A DNA stretch of 23,649 nt from Flavobacterium psychrophilum (GTDB lineage: Bacteria; Bacteroidota; Bacteroidia; Flavobacteriales; Flavobacteriaceae), in contig CAMCBB010000014.1 of NCBI GenBank assembly GCA_945872875.1, positions 1 to 23,649 of the forward strand. The letters are read 5' to 3'. This document shows positions 14,331 through 22,206 of the stretch, one piece after another. The position numbers and the translations under genes were made by a program. The notes beneath the pieces are model-generated. The model had not been told where the DNA came from. It did not search any database and saw only the letters and a program-made list of their open reading frames with translations. Position 1 is the first letter of the stretch. The number at the start of each line of letters is the position of its first letter.

Positions 14331-14365
14331 TTTGTTAACAATTTTAAATTTAATTCGTATTTTTA
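14331..14365 (+). promoter_or_regulatory. Possible dprA promoter
   Basis: TTTG at 14331-14334 is followed after 23 bases by TATTTTTA at 14358-14365, which differs from TAnnTTTG only in the last base. It lies 19 bases before the dprA ATG in the divergent 104-base gap. The mismatch lowers confidence. Confidence 0.35.
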
Positions 14366-14384
14366 AGATAGATACTCAATAATC

Positions 14385-15488
14385 ATGACCGACAACGAAT
14401 TGTTTCACTTATTAGCTTTATTAAAAATTGAAGGAGTTGGCGACATTATGGCTAAAAAATTAATTGCCCATTGCGGATCAGCTGAAAAAGTATTTCAAGC
14501 CAAACCGAATTTTCTAAAAAACATTGATGGAGTGGGAAAGGGACTCCTTCAAAATTTTAAAAATCCTTCAGTTTTCGTTTTAGCAAAAAATGAAATGGAT
14601 TATATTAATAAGAACAATATAAGTTGTTGTTCGTATCTAGAAGAAAACTACCCCGATCGATTAAAATACTGCATTGACGGACCAGTTTTGTTATTTTCAT
14701 CTGGAGTTATTAATTGGAATAATAAAAAAATAATTAGCATTGTGGGCACTCGACAGGTTTCTGCTCATGGAATTGATTTTTGTAAAAAATTAATTCAAGA
14801 TTTGGCGCCATTAAACCCAATTATTGTTAGCGGATTTGCTTATGGCGTGGACATTGTAGCGCATCAGACTGCACTTGAAAACAACTTACAAACGGTTGCT
14901 GTATTAGCCCATGGACTGAATCAAATATATCCAAAATCACACAAAAAGTATGTTTCTAAAATAGAACAAAAAGGGGGTTTTATTACTGAATTCTGGAGCA
15001 CTTCCAGTCCAGAAAAAGAAAATTTTGTAAAACGAAATCGCATTGTAGCAGGTATTTCTGAGGCCACAATTGTGATTGAAAGCGCCGAAAAAGGGGGTTC
15101 GTTAATTACGGCACTACTTGCTAACGATTACAACAGAGATGTTTTTGCAGTTCCTGGAAGAACAACAGATAAATTTAGTCAAGGATGTAATAATTTAATT
15201 AAAACCCAGCGGGCGCATTTATTGACTTCGGCTGCCGATCTTATATATATTTTGAATTGGGAAATTCATAATCAAGAAAAGCAAAGTATCCAAAAGCAAT
15301 TATTTGTTTCATTAAACGAAATTGAACAAAAAATATACGATTACCTGCTTGCACAAGGAAAAACAGAAATAGATCAAATTGCGTTGGAGTGTGATTATCC
15401 TGTTTTTAAAACATCGTCTGTTTTGGTCAACATGGAATTAAAAGGAGTGATTCGCCCTTTGCCCGGAAAATTATTTGAGGCAATTTAA
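14385..15488 (+). CDS. dprA: DNA-processing protein DprA
   Basis: This 367-residue protein binds incoming single-stranded DNA and loads RecA during natural transformation; it is also widespread in non-competent bacteria. The N-terminal helix-hairpin-helix-like region (about 1-60: LKIEGVGDIMAKKLI and NIDGVGKGLL) precedes the Rossmann-like core. Core motifs are IVGTRQVSAHG (119-129), SGFAYGVDIVAHQTAL (149-164), and the later KGGSLITA and GCNNLI segments. A winged-helix-like tail (about 300-367) follows. Length is normal. It faces trpS with 3 bases between stop codons. recA lies about 2.3 kb away, on the other strand and not co-transcribed. Confidence 0.96.
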   Translation: MTDNELFHLLALLKIEGVGDIMAKKLIAHCGSAEKVFQAKPNFLKNIDGVGKGLLQNFKNPSVFVLAKNEMDYINKNNISCCSYLEENYPDRLKYCIDGPVLLFSSGVINWNNKKIISIVGTRQVSAHGIDFCKKLIQDLAPLNPIIVSGFAYGVDIVAHQTALENNLQTVAVLAHGLNQIYPKSHKKYVSKIEQKGGFITEFWSTSSPEKENFVKRNRIVAGISEATIVIESAEKGGSLITALLANDYNRDVFAVPGRTTDKFSQGCNNLIKTQRAHLLTSAADLIYILNWEIHNQEKQSIQKQLFVSLNEIEQKIYDYLLAQGKTEIDQIALECDYPVFKTSSVLVNMELKGVIRPLPGKLFEAI

Positions 15489-15491
15489 GTA

Positions 15492-16469
15492 TTAGCTGCC
15501 TAAAAAACCTAACTTTATTCGTACTCTATTAAGAACTGAATCAGCAATAGTTCCAGCTTTTTCTGCTCCTTTTTTTAAGATGGCATCTAGTTCAGCACGA
15601 TTGGAAATGTAGTAATTGTATTTTTCTCTTTGGGCTTTAAATTTTTCGCAAATAAGTTCAAAAAGGGCTTGTTTAGCATGGCCATAACCATAATTTCCAC
15701 CAAGATAATTTTGTCTCATGGTACTAATTTCTGCCTCGGAAGCCAATAATTTATACAAAGCAAAAACATTGCAGGTATCAGGATTTTTTGGATCTTCTAG
15801 GGGCGTACTATCACTTTCAATACCCATGATTTGTTTACGAAGTGAATTATCATCTAGGAAAATATCGATGATGTTACCACGAGATTTACTCATTTTTTGA
15901 CCATCTGTACCTGGAATGTACATGGTTTCCTCCTGCACAGTTCCTTCCGGAATTACAAAAGTTTCTCCCATTTGGTGGTTAAAACGTGACGCAACATCTC
16001 GAGTAATTTCAATATGTTGCATTTGGTCTTTACCAACTGGCACAAAATGAGCATCATATAATAATATATCGGCAGCCATAAGCATTGGATAATTAAATAA
16101 TCCAGCATTTACATCTTCTAATCGATCTGCTTTATCTTTAAAAGAATGCGCCAAAGTCAATCTTTGATAAGGAAAAAAACAACTCAAATACCAAGATAAT
16201 TCAGCAGTTTGAGGCACATCCGACTGGCGATAAAAAATCACTTTATTTACATCAAGCCCACAGGCTAACCAAGCAGCAGCTGTACTATAAGTATTGTTTA
16301 ACAAGGTTTCGCCGTCTTTTATTTGCGTAATCGAATGTAAATCGGCAATAAAAAGAAACGATTGATTTTCTGGTTTTTTAGATAATGCAATCGCTGGGAT
16401 AATTGCTCCCAAAAGGTTTCCTAAATGTGGGGTTCCTGTGCTTTGAACACCAGTAAGTATATTCGCCAT
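15492..16469 (-). CDS. trpS: Tryptophan--tRNA ligase
   Basis: This 325-residue class I aminoacyl-tRNA synthetase charges tRNA-Trp. The HIGH-type motif is TGTPHLGN (11-18), the substrate-site segment is PVGKDQMQHIEITRD (about 144-158), and the KMSKS loop is intact at 192-196. Length is within the normal range (E. coli 334). The start at 16469 gives MANILTGVQSTG, directly placing the first Rossmann strand. A TAnnTTTG element lies 17 bases upstream. It is convergent with dprA. Confidence 0.97.
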   Translation of the reverse strand: MANILTGVQSTGTPHLGNLLGAIIPAIALSKKPENQSFLFIADLHSITQIKDGETLLNNTYSTAAAWLACGLDVNKVIFYRQSDVPQTAELSWYLSCFFPYQRLTLAHSFKDKADRLEDVNAGLFNYPMLMAADILLYDAHFVPVGKDQMQHIEITRDVASRFNHQMGETFVIPEGTVQEETMYIPGTDGQKMSKSRGNIIDIFLDDNSLRKQIMGIESDSTPLEDPKNPDTCNVFALYKLLASEAEISTMRQNYLGGNYGYGHAKQALFELICEKFKAQREKYNYYISNRAELDAILKKGAEKAGTIADSVLNRVRIKLGFLGS

Positions 16470-16486
16470 TGTAAAAATAATTTATG

Positions 16487-16494
16487 CAAAGTTA
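16487..16494 (-). promoter_or_regulatory. Predicted -7 element for trpS
   Basis: The minus strand reads TAACTTTG, a full TAnnTTTG match 17 bases before the trpS ATG. It is separated by 32 bases from the opposite-facing element at 16527 that would serve the divergent acyltransferase gene. Confidence 0.55.
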
Positions 16495-16526
16495 AACCTT
16501 TGTAATAAAAATCTCCTACATTTCCT

Positions 16527-16534
16527 TAATTTTG
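16527..16534 (+). promoter_or_regulatory. Predicted -7 element for the first acyltransferase gene
   Basis: TAATTTTG matches TAnnTTTG, with TTTG at 16499-16502 as a possible -33 element (24-base spacing, slightly long). It ends only 5 bases before the ATG at 16540, suggesting a leaderless or very short-leader mRNA. Confidence 0.5.
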
Positions 16535-16539
16535 ACCTT

Positions 16540-17277
16540 ATGAGATTTATAAAAATCATTTTTTGGACACTTTGGCGCATTTGGTTTTACATTGTGATTG
16601 CCTTTTTTATTGTGTTATTATTTCCTTTTTTAATCATTTCCATATTAAGAGAAGAATGGTACGGCTATTTCTTTGTATTGGCTAGAATTTGGGCAAAAGG
16701 AATTTTACTTGCAATGGGATTTCAATATAAAATAGACCGAGAGCAAGAAATTGAACAAAGAAAAAGCTACATGATCATTGCTAATCATACTTCTATGATT
16801 GATATTATGTTGATGTTGGCCATTGAAAGAAATCCATTTGTTTTTGTAGGAAAAAAAGAATTAGCCGCAATTCCGTTGTTTGGATTTTTCTACAAAAGAA
16901 CCTGTATATTGGTCGACAGAAACAATTCAAAAAGTAGATTTGCAGTTTATGATCGGGCACAAAAAAGACTCAATCAAGGGTTAAGTATTTGTATTTTTCC
17001 AGAGGGAGGCGTTCCAGATGAATCAATTGAATTGGATGAATTTAAAGACGGCGCTTTTCGATTAGCCATAGAACATCATATTCCTATTGTGCCCATGACA
17101 TTTGCAGATAATAAAAAAAGATTATCGTATACTTTTTTAAGCGGTTCTCCTGGCTTGTTGCGGGCGATGGTTCATAATTCTATTGAAACCAAAGGACTGA
17201 GTTTGGATAATAAAAAGGAATTAAAAGACAAGGCGAGATCAATTATTTTGAATCAGTTAAAAAAATATAATCCATAA
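16540..17277 (+). CDS. PlsC-family 1-acylglycerol-3-phosphate O-acyltransferase
   Basis: This 245-residue membrane-associated protein has one or two N-terminal helices (about residues 6-35) and the PlsC acyltransferase core. It shows the catalytic H-x4-D in NHTSMID (H83, D88), the FYKRTCILVDRNN block (about 117-129), and the substrate-binding FPEGG motif (153-157). Enzymes of this family move a fatty acyl chain to lysophosphatidic acid or related lipids in membrane lipid synthesis. A second family member lies at 18958; the two are clearly different sequences, so substrates may differ (phospholipid, ornithine lipid or other). It is a single-gene unit with its own promoter element and a strong terminator. 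Confidence 0.9.
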   Translation: MRFIKIIFWTLWRIWFYIVIAFFIVLLFPFLIISILREEWYGYFFVLARIWAKGILLAMGFQYKIDREQEIEQRKSYMIIANHTSMIDIMLMLAIERNPFVFVGKKELAAIPLFGFFYKRTCILVDRNNSKSRFAVYDRAQKRLNQGLSICIFPEGGVPDESIELDEFKDGAFRLAIEHHIPIVPMTFADNKKRLSYTFLSGSPGLLRAMVHNSIETKGLSLDNKKELKDKARSIILNQLKKYNP

Positions 17278-17306
17278 AAAAGAGCGCTATCGAGGCGCTC
17301 TTTTTT
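17276..17306. terminator. Bidirectional terminator after the first acyltransferase gene
   Basis: The arms gagcgc (17282-17287) and gcgctc (17295-17300) are flanked by six As and six Ts that extend the stem and supply T-runs on both strands. The A-run begins at the acyltransferase stop codon. It lies between genes ending at 17277 (+) and 17322 (-). Confidence 0.88.
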
Positions 17307-17321
17307 ATTAGAGTAATAATA

Positions 17322-17732
17322 TTAATGATCAACAACAGCATCATATTCTTCAAATTGATCTACTCCTTGCGCATTGGTTCCAGTCCAAAATTTAAAATGA
17401 TAGGTACCTAAACTGGCCGGTTTAAATCTTATGTTTGCGGTATAATCTAGTTGACTTGGAGGACAATTAGATCCTGAGTTTTGCTTTAATGCAATAATTG
17501 CAACAGTTCTTGTAAAGTTATTTCTCACATAATAAAAATCATAAAAGAAATGACAAACAGAAGGACGAATATAGTGCACCGGAATTTCAGTTATACTGTC
17601 TTTTGCAAATTTTATCGGCATTTCCACTTGGCTCACAGGTAAAGTTTCTAATTCATCTGTTGGGCCATCATACCTTGAATCGCAGGAAATGGTTAAAAAA
17701 CCAATCGCTAGAAGTAAATAAATGGGTTTCAT
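17322..17732 (-). CDS. Small lipoprotein of unknown function
   Basis: This 136-residue protein has a signal sequence ending in the lipobox L-T-I-S-C (Cys17 acylated), so it is probably anchored in a membrane facing the periplasm or outside. After the cysteine comes an acidic, Pro-containing linker (DSRYDGPTDELET). The rest is beta-rich and aromatic, with strands such as YTANIRFKPASLGTYHFKFW near the C-terminus that suggest an Ig-like sandwich. Two further cysteines (C60, C90) could form a disulphide. I do not recognise the family. It has its own -7 element and is bounded by terminators on both sides, so it appears to be expressed alone between recA and the acyltransferase. Confidence 0.75.
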   Translation of the reverse strand: MKPIYLLLAIGFLTISCDSRYDGPTDELETLPVSQVEMPIKFAKDSITEIPVHYIRPSVCHFFYDFYYVRNNFTRTVAIIALKQNSGSNCPPSQLDYTANIRFKPASLGTYHFKFWTGTNAQGVDQFEEYDAVVDH

Positions 17733-17756
17733 AATAAATTATTTTTTATTTGATTT

Positions 17757-17764
17757 CAAAATTA
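17757..17764 (-). promoter_or_regulatory. Predicted -7 element for the lipoprotein gene
   Basis: The minus strand reads TAATTTTG, a full TAnnTTTG match 24 bases before the start codon and downstream of the recA terminator. No clear -33 TTTG is visible. Confidence 0.5.
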
Positions 17765-17784
17765 ATAAAAGTTGTATTTAAAAT

Positions 17785-17811
17785 AAAAAAAATCACGCTT
17801 TAAGCGTGATT
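17785..17811 (-). terminator. Intrinsic terminator after recA
   Basis: The arms 17791-17799 (aatcacgct) and 17803-17811 (agcgtgatt) form a perfect 9-base stem with a 3-base loop. On the minus strand it is followed by a T-run (complement of the As at 17785-17792). It begins 5 bases after the recA stop. Confidence 0.87.
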
Positions 17812-17816
17812 AATTA

Positions 17817-18821
17817 TTAAGCATTATTTTCTTTTATAAGTTCTTTAATTTTTTGTTCTAATTCCTCTGCTAATTCAGGATTGTCTTTAATTAAAACTTT
17901 AACGGCATCTCTACCTTGGCCTAGTTTTGTATCGCCATAGCTAAACCATGAACCGGCTTTTTTAATTATTTCAAATTCAACAGCTAAATCTAAAATCTCT
18001 CCTGTTTTAGAAACGCCTTCGCCATACATGATGTCAAATTCGGCAGTTTTAAATGGTGGCGCCACTTTGTTTTTTACAACTTTTACTTTGGTTCTGTTTC
18101 CAATTACGATTTCACCATCTTTAATTTGTGAAGAACGACGAATATCTAAACGAACCGAAGCATAAAATTTTAATGCATTTCCACCTGTTGTAGTTTCTGG
18201 GTTTCCAAACATTACTCCGATTTTTTCTCTTAATTGGTTGATGAAAAATACGGTACAGTGTGTTTTACTAATTGTTCCAGTTAATTTTCTTAATGCTTGA
18301 GACATCAAACGAGCGTGTAATCCCATTTTAGAATCTCCCATTTCTCCTTCAATTTCACTTTTTGGAGTTAAGGCTGCAACCGAGTCAATTACAACAATAT
18401 CAATAGCTCCAGAACGAATTAAATTCTCAGCAATTTCTAATGCTTGTTCCCCATTATCTGGTTGTGAAATGATTAAATTTTCAATATCTACACCCAATTT
18501 TTCAGCATAATTTCTATCAAATGCGTGCTCTGCATCAATAAAAGCGGCAATTCCTCCAGCTTTTTGAGCCTCGGCAATAGCATGAAGTGTTAGGGTAGTT
18601 TTACCAGAAGATTCTGGTCCGTATATTTCAATAATTCTTCCTTTAGGATACCCATTTACACCCAAAGCTAGATCCAAACCTAACGATCCAGAAGAAATAG
18701 TTTCTACTTCTTCAACGGCCTTATCACCCATTTTCATTACGGTCCCTTTTCCGTAGGTTTTGTCTAATTTATCTAATGTAAGTTGTAATGCTTTTAATTT
18801 GGCTTCTTTTTCTGAACTCAT
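17817..18821 (-). CDS. recA: Recombinase RecA
   Basis: This 334-residue ATP-dependent strand-exchange protein acts in homologous recombination and repair. Walker A is GPESSGKT (68-75), the catalytic glutamate is E98 in IDAEHAFD, Walker B is the [10 protein letters not shown] segment (about 140-149), and the DNA-binding loop region [20 protein letters not shown] (about 195-214) is intact. The C-terminus is short and acidic/basic ([14 protein letters not shown]), as in other Bacteroidota RecA. I see no LexA-type palindromic box in the 136-base gap upstream, which suggests no classical SOS operator, although a divergent Bacteroidota site cannot be excluded. It is a single-gene unit with a strong terminator. 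Confidence 0.98.
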   Translation of the reverse strand: MSSEKEAKLKALQLTLDKLDKTYGKGTVMKMGDKAVEEVETISSGSLGLDLALGVNGYPKGRIIEIYGPESSGKTTLTLHAIAEAQKAGGIAAFIDAEHAFDRNYAEKLGVDIENLIISQPDNGEQALEIAENLIRSGAIDIVVIDSVAALTPKSEIEGEMGDSKMGLHARLMSQALRKLTGTISKTHCTVFFINQLREKIGVMFGNPETTTGGNALKFYASVRLDIRRSSQIKDGEIVIGNRTKVKVVKNKVAPPFKTAEFDIMYGEGVSKTGEILDLAVEFEIIKKAGSWFSYGDTKLGQGRDAVKVLIKDNPELAEELEQKIKELIKENNA

Positions 18822-18929
18822 TTCTTTATAATTTAATTGCTCCTATTTTTCGTAAAAATATATAATTTTTCGAAGCAAAAGAAGTTTATCAAAATGATTT
18901 TTAAACAATTTTAACCAAATTTTATTTCA

Positions 18930-18937
18930 TACTTTAG
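18930..18937 (+). promoter_or_regulatory. Possible -7 element for the second acyltransferase gene
   Basis: TACTTTAG matches TAnnTTTG at five of six defined positions, 20 bases before the ATG at 18958, in the divergent gap shared with recA. Confidence 0.4.
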
Positions 18938-18957
18938 CAAAATTAATTTTTTTGATT

Positions 18958-19689
18958 ATGGAAAAATTGCTTTCCTATCCATTATCTGTTGTATATTATT
19001 TTTGCTTCGGATTATGTTTGGTTATTTTTCATCCCATTCAATGGATATGTTTAAATGTTTTTGGTTACCAAACCCATAAAAAAAGTGTCGATTATTTAAA
19101 CTTTTTCTTGGTAAGATGTACGAATATTCTTGGCACTACTTATACTTTTAAAAATAGAGAATTAATTCCTGAAAATGCCCCTATTATTTTTGTGGCAAAC
19201 CATCAAAGCTTGTATGATATTATTGGAATAATTTGGTTTTTAAGAAAGTTTCACGCTAAGTTTGTCAGTAAAAAAGAATTAGGAAAAGGCATTCCAAGTG
19301 TATCATATAATTTACGCCACGGCGGCTCAATTTTAATTAATAGAAAAGATCCAAAGCAAGCAATTCCATTAATAAAAGGCCTTTCAGAATATATCGAAAC
19401 CAATAATCGTTCGGCAGTTATTTTCCCGGAAGGCACCCGAAGTAAAACCGGAAAACCGAAAGAATTTGCTCTAAGTGGGATTAAGATTCTTTGCAAATAT
19501 GCTCCTTCGGCCTATGTTGTTCCAATTTCTATTAATAATTCATGGAAAATGGTTAAATTTGGTGTTTTTCCAATGGGATTAGGAAATAAATTAGAATTTA
19601 TAATTCATAAACCAATCGCAGTTAAAGATTTTGCATTTGAAGAAATTGCCAGTAAAACCGAAGAAACTATTGTAAAATCAATAAAATAA
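18958..19689 (+). CDS. PlsC-family 1-acyl-sn-glycerol-3-phosphate acyltransferase
   Basis: This 243-residue enzyme carries an N-terminal membrane segment (about 10-33) and the catalytic NHQSLYD motif (H82, D87). The mid-region GGSILINRKDP (about 122-132) and FPEGTRSKTGKP (156-167) mark a canonical lysophosphatidic acid acyltransferase making phosphatidic acid. It is closer to classical PlsC than the paralogue at 16540 (FPEGTRS rather than FPEGG). The start is the ATG at 18958; an in-frame TTG two codons upstream is less likely. It is followed 39 bases later by an acyl-ACP desaturase on the same strand, so the two may be co-transcribed as a lipid-modification pair. Confidence 0.92.
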   Translation: MEKLLSYPLSVVYYFCFGLCLVIFHPIQWICLNVFGYQTHKKSVDYLNFFLVRCTNILGTTYTFKNRELIPENAPIIFVANHQSLYDIIGIIWFLRKFHAKFVSKKELGKGIPSVSYNLRHGGSILINRKDPKQAIPLIKGLSEYIETNNRSAVIFPEGTRSKTGKPKEFALSGIKILCKYAPSAYVVPISINNSWKMVKFGVFPMGLGNKLEFIIHKPIAVKDFAFEEIASKTEETIVKSIK

Positions 19690-19728
19690 TATTCCCCCTA
19701 AATCTATTATTAATTTAATTTAACATAC

Positions 19729-20709
19729 ATGTCATTAACCAATATCCGACTGGAAGTAATGCAATTTTTAGAAAAAAATGTAGATTCTTTCATAGAACAG
19801 TATTTAATTCCGGTGGAAACCATTTGGCAACCTTCTGATTTTTTACCTAATTCGCAAAGCGATACCTTCTTTGATGAGGTAAAAGAGCTGCAAGAAATTG
19901 CAAAAGATTTACCGTATGATTTTTGGGTAGCTATGGTTGGAGATACCATCACCGAAGAAGCACTACCTACCTACGAATCTTGGTTAATGGAAGTTGAAGG
20001 AGTAAATAATCTCGAAAATAACGGCTGGTCTAAATGGGTTCGCCAATGGACCGGTGAAGAAAACCGTCATGGGGATCTGCTTAATAAATACCTTTATTTA
20101 TCAGGAAGAGTTAATATGCGCGAAGTAGAAATTACAACACATCATTTGATTAAGGATGGCTTTGAAATTGGAACCGGAAGAGATCCATACAAGAATTTTG
20201 TATATACGAGCTTTCAAGAATTAGCAACTTATGTATCTCACAATAGAGTTTCTCAAATTGCTAAACAATATGGTGACAACAAACTTTCAAAAGCGTGTAA
20301 AATAATTGCAGGAGATGAAATGCGCCATCACCATGCTTACAGCGAATTTGTAAATCAAATTTTTAAAGTTGATCCAAGCGAAATGATGTTGGCTTTTCAA
20401 TTCATGATGAAACAAAAAATCACTATGCCAGCTCATTTCTTAAGAGAATCTGGACAATCAATAAGTACTGCGTTCAATCAGTTTTCTGACTCTGCTCAAA
20501 AACTTGGGGTTTACACCGCCAATGATTATGTAGATATCATGCAAAAATTAATTGATAAATGGCAAATTGATAAAATATCAAATCTTACAGATGAAGCAGA
20601 AAAAGCAAGAGATTATCTAATGAAATTACCAGCAAGAATGGCTAAAATTTCTGAAAGAATAGTCCTTCCTGAAGAAAATTATGTTTTTAAATGGGTGCAA
20701 CCAGCATAA
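19729..20709 (+). CDS. Acyl-ACP desaturase (soluble di-iron, FA_desaturase_2)
   Basis: This 326-residue enzyme introduces a cis double bond into acyl chains on acyl carrier protein, using O2 and reduced ferredoxin. All six di-iron ligands expected from plant stearoyl-ACP desaturase appear in order: a glutamate in TEEALPTY (75-82), E111 and H114 in EENRHGD, E164 in SFQELAT, and E197 and H200 in DEMRHHH. No transmembrane segment is seen, as expected for the soluble class. It lies behind a PlsC-family gene, which fits use of unsaturated chains in phospholipids and adaptation of membrane fluidity. A terminator follows. Chain-length and double-bond position are not predictable here. Confidence 0.94.
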   Translation: MSLTNIRLEVMQFLEKNVDSFIEQYLIPVETIWQPSDFLPNSQSDTFFDEVKELQEIAKDLPYDFWVAMVGDTITEEALPTYESWLMEVEGVNNLENNGWSKWVRQWTGEENRHGDLLNKYLYLSGRVNMREVEITTHHLIKDGFEIGTGRDPYKNFVYTSFQELATYVSHNRVSQIAKQYGDNKLSKACKIIAGDEMRHHHAYSEFVNQIFKVDPSEMMLAFQFMMKQKITMPAHFLRESGQSISTAFNQFSDSAQKLGVYTANDYVDIMQKLIDKWQIDKISNLTDEAEKARDYLMKLPARMAKISERIVLPEENYVFKWVQPA

Positions 20710-20721
20710 ATAAATCTAATT

Positions 20722-20747
20722 AATCCTTTCTTAATGAAAGGATTTTT
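20722..20747 (+). terminator. Intrinsic terminator after the desaturase gene
   Basis: The arms 20722-20730 (aatcctttc) and 20736-20744 (gaaaggatt) pair perfectly around a 5-base loop and run into five Ts (20743-20747). It is only 14 bases before the next ATG, so the HD-domain gene either has weak read-through expression or a promoter overlapping the hairpin; no TAnnTTTG is evident in between. Confidence 0.8.
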
Positions 20748-20761
20748 CATTTACCAAACTT

Positions 20762-21406
20762 ATGTCATTAATAGAAAATACCATTCTTTTTGTAAAACAA
20801 AAACTTCAAAACGCTGAAGCCGGTCACGACTGGTATCATGTAGAAAGAGTTTATAAAAACGCACTGTTAATTGCTAATCCAGAAGAATGTGATATAGAAA
20901 TTGTGAAACTAGGCGCTTTACTTCACGATATCGCCGATAGTAAATTTCATAATGGCGACGAGACTATTGGACCCAAAATGGCTAGAGCGTTTTTAGAATC
21001 TCAAAATGCGTCAGAAGTAGTCATTTCACATGTGATTGCAATAATTGAAAATATTTCTTTTAAAGGCGGAAATTTCGAAAAGAAATTTTCGTCTAAAGAA
21101 TTAGATATAGTTCAAGATGCCGATCGATTGGATGCTCTTGGCGCAATCGGAATTGCCCGAACTTTTAACTACGGAGGCTTTAAAAACCGACCTTTATATT
21201 TGCCCGATGTAGCTCCAAATTTGCATATGACCAAAGAGGAATATAAAAATAGCGAAGCACCAACGCTCAACCATTTTTATGAAAAATTACTCTTGTTGAA
21301 AGACAAAATGAACACAGAGACCGGAAAAAAAATTGCATTACAAAGACATCTTTTCATGGAAAGTTTCTTGTCTCAATTTTATTCGGAATGGGATGGTGAA
21401 AAATAA
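20762..21406 (+). CDS. HD-domain phosphohydrolase
   Basis: This 214-residue protein belongs to the HD superfamily of metal-dependent phosphohydrolases. The metal-binding set is visible: H22/H26 in GHDWYHVERV, the H55-D56 pair in LLHDIADS, and the distal aspartate in DADRLDALGAIG (119-131). The last segment is typical of the YedJ/YpgQ-like group of predicted nucleotide or small-molecule hydrolases. There is no RelA synthetase part or regulatory domain. The substrate is unknown. It starts right after the desaturase terminator and is convergent with the enoyl-CoA hydratase gene, with 8 bases between stops and no terminator. Confidence 0.9.
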   Translation: MSLIENTILFVKQKLQNAEAGHDWYHVERVYKNALLIANPEECDIEIVKLGALLHDIADSKFHNGDETIGPKMARAFLESQNASEVVISHVIAIIENISFKGGNFEKKFSSKELDIVQDADRLDALGAIGIARTFNYGGFKNRPLYLPDVAPNLHMTKEEYKNSEAPTLNHFYEKLLLLKDKMNTETGKKIALQRHLFMESFLSQFYSEWDGEK

Positions 21407-21414
21407 AAATAAGA

Positions 21415-22197
21415 TTAATTCCCTTTGAAATCGGCTTTTCTTTTTTCTAAGAAGGCAGTTGTTCCTTCTATAAAATCTCCGGTTCCAAAGCATTTTCCAA
21501 AGTTTTTTATTTCCGAATCAAAACCATCAACTCCGTCGGCGAAATTAGCATTAACTGATTCAATAGCTTTACCAATAGCAACCGGTGAATTTTTCATAAT
21601 GCGTTGTGCCAAAGATTTAGTAAAATCTAAAAGTTCTGCTTGGGGTACCACGTGATTTACCAATCCGGTTCTGTAGGCTTCCTCTGCAGTTACCATTCCA
21701 GCAGTCATTATCATTTCCATAGCGCGGCCTTTACCAACAAGTTGTGGCAATCTTTGCGTTCCGCCATAACCCGGAATAACTCCAAGAGAAACTTCGGGTA
21801 AACCCATTTTGGCATTATCAGAAGCAATTCGAATATGGCAAGCCATAGCCAGTTCTAATCCGCCTCCAAGTGCAAAACCATTTACAGCTGCGATAACCGG
21901 AGTGTTTAAATTCTCAATAAAATTAAATAACAATTCTTGTCCTTGTTGCGCTAATTGCGCTCCTTGGTCTACAGTGAAATGTGCAAATTCAGAAATATCG
22001 GCACCAGCTACAAACGCTTTTTCGCCTTCGCCAGTAATAATTATAACTTTAATTTCTGGGTTATTATTTAAGCTTTCCAATCCATCATGTAACTCCTTAA
22101 TGGTAGCTACATTTAGGGCGTTAAGTTTTGACGGACGATTAATCGTTATATATCCGATTCCGTTTTCAGAGGCAATAAGAATGTTTTCGAAATTCAT
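21415..22197 (-). CDS. Enoyl-CoA hydratase/isomerase family protein (crotonase type)
   Basis: This 260-residue protein has the crotonase fold and matches short-chain enoyl-CoA hydratases, which add water across the 2,3-double bond of enoyl-CoA in beta-oxidation or butyrate-type pathways. Both catalytic glutamates of true hydratases are present, E115 in GGGLELAMAC and E135 in LPEVSLGVIPG. The oxyanion-hole backbone sites are G65 in VAGADIS and G112. The segment GYGGTQRL follows at 143-150. Length equals the family norm. It lies 9 bases after the sensor kinase gene, so the two are probably co-transcribed, although no functional link is evident. Confidence 0.94.
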   Translation of the reverse strand: MNFENILIASENGIGYITINRPSKLNALNVATIKELHDGLESLNNNPEIKVIIITGEGEKAFVAGADISEFAHFTVDQGAQLAQQGQELLFNFIENLNTPVIAAVNGFALGGGLELAMACHIRIASDNAKMGLPEVSLGVIPGYGGTQRLPQLVGKGRAMEMIMTAGMVTAEEAYRTGLVNHVVPQAELLDFTKSLAQRIMKNSPVAIGKAIESVNANFADGVDGFDSEIKNFGKCFGTGDFIEGTTAFLEKRKADFKGN

Positions 22198-22206
22198 AAT
22201 TTAATT

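Noticed and set aside
18822..18957. Possible LexA/SOS box in the recA upstream gap.
   Set aside because: I found no convincing palindrome; a TATTTTTA/TTTTG pair on the minus strand has only 15-base spacing, too weak to call a promoter.
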